A DNA stretch of 64,000 nucleotides from positions 1-64,000 of the forward strand of contig CALUUX010000035.1 in NCBI GenBank assembly GCA_944324085.1. The letters are read 5' to 3'. This stretch comes from an uncultured Mailhella sp. (lineage in GTDB: Bacteria > Desulfobacterota > Desulfovibrionia > Desulfovibrionales > Desulfovibrionaceae). The notes beneath the pieces are model-generated. The model was given only the letters and a program-made list of their open reading frames with translations. It did not search any database and was not told the origin of the DNA. The first letter of the stretch is position 1; the number at the start of each line of letters is the position of its first letter. The translations under genes and the position numbers were made by a program. Below are positions 17,956-25,035 of the stretch, in pieces.

Positions 17956-18651
17956 ATGTTTCGCATTTCCCTTTCCGCTATTCAAACGTCCATGCTTCCC
18001 CCTCTCAACCGCTGTTGGGAGGAGGTTCTTTTTATGGCCGAGCCCAAGGAGTTTCCGCGACGGAGCAGACTGGTATTCAATACTATGAAAGAAAATTATT
18101 TTTATTTTCTTTCTCAAGGACGGATTGCCATTGTGCAGGATATGGAAAATGGAAAGTCGCGCACTATAAGTACGCTCAATGCCGGAACGCTCGTCAACGT
18201 AACGCATTCGCTGGCCAGACAGCTTACGGATTTTATAGAAAAAGGCTGCTATTGTTACAGCTTGACCGATATAACGCTGTATCGTTTCGATGGCGCACTA
18301 TTGCAGGATGTTGAATTTATCAATCGATATCCACACCTGATCGCCAATCTTATGGCGTCTCTGAGCATAAAAATTCTCGCTCAGCACAGCTGCATTTCCA
18401 ATTTTGGAACGGGCGGCGCGCAAGCCAGAATCTGTCGTTTCTGCATGAAGCTTTCCGAGGCCAACGGGGGAGCGAAGGATTTTGCCCCGGGCATTTCTCA
18501 GACGCAGGTCGCGCATCTGCTCGGCATGGACAGGGCCACCTTGGTGCGCTTGCTGCAGAAACTCCGTCAGCTCGGCGTGGTGCTGGAATTCAACAACAGC
18601 AGACTCGTCATCGGCGACGTGAAGAAGTTGCGTCAGCTTTCCATGCAATGA
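17956..18651 (+). CDS. Crp/FNR-family transcription regulator (module B)
   Basis: About 231 residues: an N-terminal effector-binding barrel and a C-terminal winged HTH (ISQTQVAHLLGMDRATLVRLLQKL). It is divergent from the TRAP-flavoprotein operon, with the perfect palindrome at 17830-17845 between them, which is the classic layout of a local regulator. I start at ATG 17956 (GGAG upstream); an ATG at 17911 would add 15 residues without family character. The effector is unknown; the imported substrate or a CoA or reduced derivative is plausible. No Fe-S or haem ligands can be assigned from the sequence. Confidence 0.8.
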   Translation: MFRISLSAIQTSMLPPLNRCWEEVLFMAEPKEFPRRSRLVFNTMKENYFYFLSQGRIAIVQDMENGKSRTISTLNAGTLVNVTHSLARQLTDFIEKGCYCYSLTDITLYRFDGALLQDVEFINRYPHLIANLMASLSIKILAQHSCISNFGTGGAQARICRFCMKLSEANGGAKDFAPGISQTQVAHLLGMDRATLVRLLQKLRQLGVVLEFNNSRLVIGDVKKLRQLSMQ

Positions 18652-18750
18652 GGGAAGGCCGCATTAGGCAGGCGTTGCGTCTTGAGGGAGCGTTTTGTCG
18701 ACGGGGTTCGTCGCTTCGGCGCGGACGGAAAAGAAGATTGTTTTTTTGAA

Positions 18751-19434
18751 TTAAAGTTCTTTTAATTTCAATATATTATACGATATATTCGTATCGTAGG
18801 CGTCTACGCCTTCCATAGACTTGAGCGCAGTCACCACGCGTATGGTCACGGGCAGCGCGACGATTTCATACGCGGTTTTCGCCACAATCTGAATGGCCAT
18901 CATTTTCAGAAGTTCCTGGACGGGAATCAGACCGCCGAAAGCGAGGGGAAAGAAAATGCAGGAATCCGCGCTTTCCCCGAAAAGCGTGGAAAGAATGGCG
19001 CGCGCGGAAAAGTGTTTCCCACCGCTGGCTATTTTCATGCGACTCATAACGTAGGCGTTGAGGAACGAGCCGAGGAGAAAGGCCAGAAGGCTGGCCGCGG
19101 CGATGCGGGGCGCCAGCCCGAAGATGAAGCGAAACGCGGCGTCGCCTTCCCAGAACGGAGCCGAAGGCAGAGCCACGGCCAGTCGGAACAGCGCCAGCAT
19201 GGCGAAGTTGGCGGCAAAACCGAGCCAGATGATGAGCCGCGCCTTGCGGAACCCCCAGACTTCGGCGATGCAGTCGTTGATGATGTAGGAAACGGGAAAG
19301 ACCAGAAAGCCCGCGGTAATGGTGATGGGCCCGAATTGAACGACCTTGGTTTCCAGCAGATTGGAGGCGATGAGGCACACGCAGAACGCGACGCAGAGCA
19401 GCGTGAAGGAAAGCGAGACGGAAGAGTGTTTCAT
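18751..19434 (-). CDS. yhhQ: YhhQ/VUT-family queuosine-precursor transporter
   Basis: 227 residues with about six membrane segments and the family landmarks FPVSYIINDCIAEVWG, GKHFSARAILSTLFGESADS and PVTIRVV. Characterised members import 7-cyano-7-deazaguanine or 7-aminomethyl-7-deazaguanine for queuosine in tRNA. The upstream leader of about 180 nt (19435-19614) has no obvious Shine-Dalgarno sequence and I could not fold a preQ1 riboswitch into it by eye, so its regulation is open. It is separated from the upstream phosphoribosyltransferase gene by a strong terminator and is therefore transcribed alone. Confidence 0.9.
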   Translation of the reverse strand: MKHSSVSLSFTLLCVAFCVCLIASNLLETKVVQFGPITITAGFLVFPVSYIINDCIAEVWGFRKARLIIWLGFAANFAMLALFRLAVALPSAPFWEGDAAFRFIFGLAPRIAAASLLAFLLGSFLNAYVMSRMKIASGGKHFSARAILSTLFGESADSCIFFPLAFGGLIPVQELLKMMAIQIVAKTAYEIVALPVTIRVVTALKSMEGVDAYDTNISYNILKLKEL

Positions 19435-19614
19435 GGCTTTGGGCTATACGGGGTTTCAAGCTCGCGACGGAAGATTGCGCGGCGTTGGTCGTGATGGGGA
19501 AGTAGCCCCTGGCTCGAGCGGCGTCAAGACGGGGAAGAAGGGGGATCGCTTCTGCGGAGGGAACGAGCGTGACGTTCAGGAACGGGTTCCGGTTTTTAGG
19601 GAAAGAGAGACCAT

Positions 19615-19650
19615 GAAAAAGGCGGTCCCTTCGCGGAGACCGCCTTTTCG
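19615..19650 (-). terminator. Terminator of the AbgT-phosphoribosyltransferase operon
   Basis: Arms GGCGGTC (19621-19627) and GACCGCC (19638-19644), with T-runs on both sides, so it can act in either direction; it ends the minus-strand transcript that leaves the gene at 19701. Confidence 0.85.
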
Positions 19651-19700
19651 TTTTTACCGTCCTTTGCATTTCGGGACGGCGAACGCAGGCCTTGGAGGCG

Positions 19701-20279
19701 TCAGTCGAGTCTGTCCAGAGGCGTATAGGTGCCGTCGGGATTGGGGCGGAACACATAATGTTCCTTCAGATAAATGATGTCCTTGCGATGAACGGACTGA
19801 AGTTCGGCCAGAATGGCCGCCCGGGCCACCACGTTGGCGCCAGCCGAGCGGGCAAGGGCTTCGATGGCTTCGATGGATTCGCCGGTGGCGATGACGTCGT
19901 CGATGAGAGCCACGCGTTTTCCCTTGATTTTTTCCGCTTCGCAGCCGTCGAGCCAGAGCGTCTGTTCCTTTTGGGTGGTGACGGAGAACACGGAATGGGA
20001 AATGGCGTTCTGCATGTAGGGCTTGCGACTTTTGCGCGCCACCACGAAGTCCTTCATGCCCATGAGCCGGCTGATTTCATAGGTGAGGCAGATGCCCTTG
20101 GCTTCGGCGGTCATGAGCACGTCCACTTCGGGCAGGCGCTTCATGAGTTCCGGCGCGACGGTCTGAATGAGTTCGGTGTCGGAGAGCACGACAAAGCTGG
20201 CGAGTGCGAGATTGTCCCCGATTTTGACGAAAGGCAGTTTGCGTTTGAGCCCCATGATTTCAAAGTCAAAGTATTCCAC
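19701..20279 (-). CDS. Purine phosphoribosyltransferase (adenine/xanthine type)
   Basis: 192 residues with the PRPP-binding motif VALIDDVIATGESI at about 123-136, which defines type I phosphoribosyltransferases. The hydrophobic N-terminal half and MTAEAKGICLTYEISR resemble adenine or xanthine phosphoribosyltransferases, which convert a free purine base plus PRPP into the nucleotide. Adenine versus xanthine specificity cannot be settled by eye. It lies 42 bp downstream of the abgT gene on the same strand and probably shares its message, linking nucleobase and folate-fragment salvage. Cytoplasmic. Confidence 0.85.
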   Translation of the reverse strand: MEYFDFEIMGLKRKLPFVKIGDNLALASFVVLSDTELIQTVAPELMKRLPEVDVLMTAEAKGICLTYEISRLMGMKDFVVARKSRKPYMQNAISHSVFSVTTQKEQTLWLDGCEAEKIKGKRVALIDDVIATGESIEAIEALARSAGANVVARAAILAELQSVHRKDIIYLKEHYVFRPNPDGTYTPLDRLD

Positions 20280-20321
20280 ATGGCCTCCTGGAACGAAATG
20301 AATGATGAAGAACGGCGGGTA

Positions 20322-21836
20322 TTACAGAAACACGGGCGCGCCGGGGCCGAGAGGCAGATCGAGTTCCATCCAGATGATGAGGAACAGTCCCCAGAAAAAG
20401 AGAATGCCCAGCGCGTAGGGCAGCATCAGCGAGATGATGGTGCCGAGGCCCGCGTTTTTCGCGTACTTTTGAGCCACGCCGATGACGAAAGCCATGAAGG
20501 GCTCAAGAGGGGAAATGGCGTTGGTGGTGGAGTCGGCCACGCGGTAGGCGGCCTGAACGAAGTAGGGGGAGAAATGCACCTGCATGAGCATGGGCACGAA
20601 GATGGGAGCGAGAAGAGCCCATTTGGCCATGGCGCTGCCGATGAAGAAGTTGATGCAGGCGGTGAGGATGAGAAAGCTCACCACGAGCGGTATGCCGGAG
20701 AATCCCGTATTATTGAGGAAGGTCGCGCCCTGGATGGAGAGATACATGTCCAGGTTGGTGTAGGCGAAGCTGGAAACGAACTGTCCCGCGGCGAAGCACA
20801 GCACGATGAAAGGCGCGAATTCTCGCATGGCGCGGCCCATGAAGCGGACTACGTCCTTGTCGCTGCGGATGACCTTGGTGCTTACGCCGTAAGGAATGGA
20901 GATGGCCAGGAAAAAGCCGAGAAGAATGGGCACCAGGGAGTCAAGGAAGGGCGAAGGCACGATGCCGAGCGTCTTGGGATTGCGCAGGATGCCGTGTTCG
21001 GGCACCACGGTGAGCAGAATGAGGAAGACATAGATGGCTCCGCCGATGAGGGCGGCGCGCAGTCCGCGCCGTTCTTCGGGAGAAAGGGACATGTCTTCGC
21101 TTTCCATGGCGCCTTCGTGCATGGCCACGCCCTCGAGCCTGGGTTCGACGACTTTTTCCGTGAGAAAGACGATGATGCCCGTGACCAGAAACGTGGACGC
21201 CGCCATGAAGTACCAGTTGACGGCCGGATGCACGGTGATGGAAGGATCTATGATCTGGGCGGCCTGCTGGGTGATGGCGGCAAGGCCCACGTCGGTGCCC
21301 ACCACCAGGAGATTGGCGTTCAGGCCGGCGGCGCAGCCTGCGAAGCCCGTGGCCATGCCGGCGAGAGGATTGCGGCCTAGCCCCTTGAAGATCATGGCGC
21401 CGAGGGGGGGAACCACCACAAACGCCGCGCTGGAAGCCATGTTGCCCATGACGCCGCAGAAGGCGATGATGGCCGTCACCATGCTGCGCGGCGCGCTGAG
21501 AATGGTGCCGCGCAGCACGGCGGAGAGAAGACCGACTTCTTCGGCCGCGCCGAGGCCCAGCATCATGACGAGCACGAGACCGAGGGGCTTGAACTTCACG
21601 AAGTTGTCCACGCAGCTTTTGAGGAACCATATCAGGCCGTCGGCGGAAGCGAGACTTTTGACGGCCAGCGTTTTTCCTTTGGGATCGATCATGGTCGTTC
21701 CCTGAAGCAGGTAGGAAAGAACCATGACCACCAGCGTCAGGATCAGAAATATGGTGACGGGATGCGGCAGTCTGTTGCCGGCTCGTTCAATGAAGCCGAG
21801 CACCCCGGAGAGGTTTTCGATTTTTTCTTTTGCCAT
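20322..21836 (-). CDS. abgT: AbgT-family p-aminobenzoyl-glutamate transporter
   Basis: 504 residues, with many membrane segments and the AbgT features: N-terminal ERAGNRLPHPVTIF, the SSAAFVVVPPLGAMIF segment and the SAMAKWALLAPIFVPM segment near the C-terminus. The family imports p-aminobenzoyl-glutamate, a folate breakdown product, or exports sulfonamides in some members. The gene follows an M20 amidohydrolase gene by about 115 bp on the same strand, which is the expected partner and favours import. GGAG lies upstream of ATG 21836. Confidence 0.9.
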   Translation of the reverse strand: MAKEKIENLSGVLGFIERAGNRLPHPVTIFLILTLVVMVLSYLLQGTTMIDPKGKTLAVKSLASADGLIWFLKSCVDNFVKFKPLGLVLVMMLGLGAAEEVGLLSAVLRGTILSAPRSMVTAIIAFCGVMGNMASSAAFVVVPPLGAMIFKGLGRNPLAGMATGFAGCAAGLNANLLVVGTDVGLAAITQQAAQIIDPSITVHPAVNWYFMAASTFLVTGIIVFLTEKVVEPRLEGVAMHEGAMESEDMSLSPEERRGLRAALIGGAIYVFLILLTVVPEHGILRNPKTLGIVPSPFLDSLVPILLGFFLAISIPYGVSTKVIRSDKDVVRFMGRAMREFAPFIVLCFAAGQFVSSFAYTNLDMYLSIQGATFLNNTGFSGIPLVVSFLILTACINFFIGSAMAKWALLAPIFVPMLMQVHFSPYFVQAAYRVADSTTNAISPLEPFMAFVIGVAQKYAKNAGLGTIISLMLPYALGILFFWGLFLIIWMELDLPLGPGAPVFL

Positions 21837-21951
21837 GGCCTGAAGCTCCTTGGGCGTGTTGCGGATATGCGGCGGTCTTTATACGAAAGACGAAGCATCA
21901 CGACGCGAACCATGCCGCGGCGTGATGCGAAGGGAAAAGGGATACGATGGG

Positions 21952-23139
21952 TTAGTTGAGGTCGTCAAGGTTTTCAAAGGCGTTGCGCGAGGTACGACGG
22001 AGCTCTTCGTCGGTGAGCACGTCGTAACCGGTCATGCTCATGGCCTTTGCGGCGAGGAGCATGCCGTTGAAGCCGCTTTCGGAGTTGCAGGCTTCCGCGA
22101 AGGCGGGCGTGTGACCCACCAGTTGCGCGCCTCCGATGGTGATGTACGGATGAATGGAAGGAGCCTTGAAGCTGACGTTGCCCATATCGGTGGAATAGCT
22201 GCTGGACACTTCTTCAATGTAGGGCTCGCCCAGCAGATCGAGATTGGCGGCAAAGGCGCGCAGCAGGGGCATGTTGTGGCGCATGGTGTAGTAGGAATGG
22301 GCGGAATGACGGTAGGAGAATTCGCAGCCTAGGGCGTGGGCGCAGCAGCGGGCGCAGTTGACCACGCGTTCGATGGCGTTATTGAGCGTTTCCGGCTTGC
22401 GGGCGCGAACGCCGTAGCGCAGGCGGGCGAACGCGGGAATGGTGTTGATGGAGGTTCCGGTGTCGGTGAGCAGTCCGTGGATGCGCACGTCGGGGGTCAT
22501 GTGCTGCCGCAGGCTGTTGATGCCCATGACGGCGAGAGCCGCGGCATCCATGGCGTTGATGCCTTTTTCGGGAGCTCCGGCGGCGTGAGCGGCTTTGCCC
22601 GTGAAGTCCATCTCAAGATTGGCGCGGGAGATAAGCTGCTGTTTAAGGATGGTGCGGCCTTCGGCGTGGGCGGCGATGACGGCGTCCATGCGATCGAAGA
22701 GTCCGGCGTCGGCCATGGGCACCTTGCCGCCGGCATCCCTGACGTTGCCCTCTTCGGCCGGGGTGCCGAACACGTGTACGGCTCCGGAGGGAAGATGTCT
22801 GGCCAGGGCTACGGCCGCGCCGCAGGCCGCCGTGCCGAACAGATTGTGGCCGCAGGCGTGTCCCAGACCGGGCAGAGCGTCGAATTCCGCGAGAAAAGCG
22901 ACTTGCGGCCCATCGTCGGAACCGAAGGAAGCGTGGAAGGCCGTGGGCATGCCGAGCAGGCCGCGTTCAACATGGAAGCCGTTGGCTTCCAGAAAGTCGG
23001 CAAGACGGGCGGACGATTTGAATTCCTGATATCCCAGTTCCGGCTCGGCGAAAATGGCGGAGGCTATTTCCCTCATCTGGGGGGAGAGATTCTTGATTTC
23101 ATCCAGTAGCTGGAGTTTTTCCTGAGAGAGTTCGGGCAT
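21952..23139 (-). CDS. M20-family amidohydrolase, probably p-aminobenzoyl-glutamate hydrolase type
   Basis: About 394 residues with the metal-binding motifs of M20D peptidases (GLGHACGHNLFG, EEG near residue 140, and SSYSTDMGNVSF). Members hydrolyse amide bonds of N-acyl amino acids; AbgA/AbgB-like members split p-aminobenzoyl-glutamate to p-aminobenzoate and glutamate. The adjacent abgT supports that role. A single protein is present rather than the AbgA-AbgB pair, so it may act as a homodimer or on a related amide. I start at ATG 23139 (AAAGGAGG 5 nt upstream) rather than the upstream in-frame codon at 23160. Confidence 0.8.
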   Translation of the reverse strand: MPELSQEKLQLLDEIKNLSPQMREIASAIFAEPELGYQEFKSSARLADFLEANGFHVERGLLGMPTAFHASFGSDDGPQVAFLAEFDALPGLGHACGHNLFGTAACGAAVALARHLPSGAVHVFGTPAEEGNVRDAGGKVPMADAGLFDRMDAVIAAHAEGRTILKQQLISRANLEMDFTGKAAHAAGAPEKGINAMDAAALAVMGINSLRQHMTPDVRIHGLLTDTGTSINTIPAFARLRYGVRARKPETLNNAIERVVNCARCCAHALGCEFSYRHSAHSYYTMRHNMPLLRAFAANLDLLGEPYIEEVSSSYSTDMGNVSFKAPSIHPYITIGGAQLVGHTPAFAEACNSESGFNGMLLAAKAMSMTGYDVLTDEELRRTSRNAFENLDDLN

Positions 23140-23271
23140 GCTGCCTCCTTTGAATTGCACGAAAAAGTACGCGTTCTAAGCACATTACTCGTTTATAAGC
23201 GTGGAGGCAAGGAAAAGAGGCGAAAAGGCTGTCGGAGAATGTTTGAAGCGGGGACGGGCTCGTTCATGCGC

Positions 23272-23306
23272 GAAAACGGCGCATGGCCGCTGTGGGACCA
23301 TGCGCC
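23272..23306 (-). terminator. Terminator of the PPK2 gene
   Basis: Perfect 9-bp arms GGCGCATGG / CCATGCGCC with a T-rich tract on the minus strand just after the stop codon at 23314. Confidence 0.75.
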
Positions 23307-23313
23307 GAGGCTG

Positions 23314-24819
23314 TCATTTTTTCTCGTGCTTTTTGTCGTCGACGTGTTTCAGGGCCTTTTTCAAGGCGTCGCGATAGGTGCGAAGCACGGTCAGCCGCGC
23401 GTATTTTTTGTCTTCCGCGGCGATGATGTGCCAGGGAGCGTATTCCGTGCTGGTTCTCAGGAACATTTCGTCGGCGGCGCGCACGTAGTCGGGCCATTTT
23501 TCGCGGTTGCGCCAGTCGTCGGGCGTGATTTTATACTGTTTCCACGGGGTTTCTTCTCTTTCCTTGAAGCGGCGGAGCTGCTCGTCGGGAGAAAGATGCA
23601 GCCAGAATTTGACCAGCACGTTACCGTGATTCGTCAGTTCTTCCTCAAAGAGATTGATCTCGGCGTAGGCGCGGCTCCAGTCTTCTCTGGGGGTCAGTTT
23701 TTCCACGCGTTCCACAAGCACCCGGCCGTACCAGGACCTGTCGTACACGGTGACGAAACCCGCGCGGGGAACGTGACGCCAGAACCGCCACAGGTAATGA
23801 TGCGCGAGTTCCTCGTCGGTGGGGACGCCTATGGGAATGGCCCGACTGATGCGGGCGTCGATGCCCGCCATGAGGCGGCGGATGCTTCCGCCCTTGCCCG
23901 CGGCGTCCCATCCTTCAAAGACAAGCGTGCTGGAGATTCCCTTGCGGTAGGCGTGATAGGTGAGCTCGCGCAGTTCCGCCTGAAGATCGTCCAGGTCTTT
24001 TTTATAGGTTTCGGGATCGGCCTTGACGGTCAGATCTATGGCGTCCAGCGTGGATATCACGTTTTCCCGTTCGGCGGGCGCGGCTTCGGCGAGGCGGGCT
24101 TTTTTGGCGTCCTGTTCGGCGACGGCGCGTTCCACGGCGGCGATGAGGGTTTTGGCCACGGCGAGGTCGCGGTAGTTGGCGTCGGCGGCGTCCACGATGG
24201 TCCAGGGCGCGAAGGATCTGTCGGTAAGCGTAATGGCCTTGGCCGCCGCGCTGGCCAGACCGTCATAATTTTCGGCGGACTTTTTGTCGTATGGCGTGAA
24301 GTGATGGATTTCCTTGTGAGCCAGTCGTTTTTTTAGCCGGGAATCATGTTCCTTCTTGTCCAGATGCAACCATATTTTAACGATGGCCATGCCCGACGCC
24401 GCCAGGCTGTTTTCCAGGCCGCGGTAGTGATGCATGTGGGAGGTGAAGGCCATTTCGTCCATGTCTCCCGCGCAGAATTTGCGTATGGCCTGCCCGTACC
24501 AGCCGCCGAAGAACACGCCGACGGAGCCCGCCGCGGGCAGAAGCCGCCAGTAACGCCAGTCGAGAGGCCGGGCGCGTTCTTCGTCGGTTTCCATCCAGAA
24601 CACATGGTTGTGGACATGTTTGTTGTCCATCCATTCCGAGAGAAGATTGACCACGGCTCCGCGGCCGGAACAGTCGACGCCGGCCACGATGATGAGCAGG
24701 GGAATCTTGCGGTTGATGCATTGCCGCTGCGCTTCAAAGAGCTTCATGCGCAGTTCCGGCGCCTGTTCCCGAAAATCCTTGTCGCTGCAGCGTCTGCCCA
24801 GGACGACGGTTTCAAACAT
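23314..24819 (-). CDS. Two-domain PPK2-family polyphosphate:nucleotide phosphotransferase
   Basis: 501 residues made of two PPK2 domains. The C-terminal domain (about 290-495) has the full P-loop GWDAAGKGG and the lid segment DRSWYGRVLVERVE, so it should be active. The N-terminal domain (about 30-260) has GVDCSGRGA, with Arg in place of the P-loop Lys, and lacks the DRSWYGR motif, so it is probably structural. This is the class II arrangement known from polyphosphate:AMP phosphotransferases, which make ADP from AMP and polyphosphate. It is a single-gene unit with its own terminator, divergent from the gene at 25036. Cytoplasmic. Confidence 0.85.
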   Translation of the reverse strand: MFETVVLGRRCSDKDFREQAPELRMKLFEAQRQCINRKIPLLIIVAGVDCSGRGAVVNLLSEWMDNKHVHNHVFWMETDEERARPLDWRYWRLLPAAGSVGVFFGGWYGQAIRKFCAGDMDEMAFTSHMHHYRGLENSLAASGMAIVKIWLHLDKKEHDSRLKKRLAHKEIHHFTPYDKKSAENYDGLASAAAKAITLTDRSFAPWTIVDAADANYRDLAVAKTLIAAVERAVAEQDAKKARLAEAAPAERENVISTLDAIDLTVKADPETYKKDLDDLQAELRELTYHAYRKGISSTLVFEGWDAAGKGGSIRRLMAGIDARISRAIPIGVPTDEELAHHYLWRFWRHVPRAGFVTVYDRSWYGRVLVERVEKLTPREDWSRAYAEINLFEEELTNHGNVLVKFWLHLSPDEQLRRFKEREETPWKQYKITPDDWRNREKWPDYVRAADEMFLRTSTEYAPWHIIAAEDKKYARLTVLRTYRDALKKALKHVDDKKHEKK

Positions 24820-25035
24820 GAAAGCCTCGTTTTCGTTGAGATTAAGGGGAAGGCCCGGCGTCGTTCAAGGCCGCCGCGCCCATACGCGTCCAGTGTAGAT
24901 ATCCTTTCAGAAAACACAAGGATCCTTGAGGTGATACGTTTGTCTGAAGGAAGGAATCTCCAACGGCGGGAGGAGTTCTTTACCGTCTGGCGCGGATATG
25001 GCATATTCGTCACAAGCGCGCCCGAGGAGTTATTC

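Noticed and set aside
19435-19614. Possible preQ1 riboswitch ahead of the yhhQ gene
   Set aside because: I could not find the conserved preQ1-I or preQ1-II core by reading the leader; a covariance search would be needed.
24346-25035. N-terminal extension of the GNAT-TraB-GNAT frame
   Set aside because: It is antisense to the PPK2 gene; a good ribosome binding site and the family-like start are at 25036.
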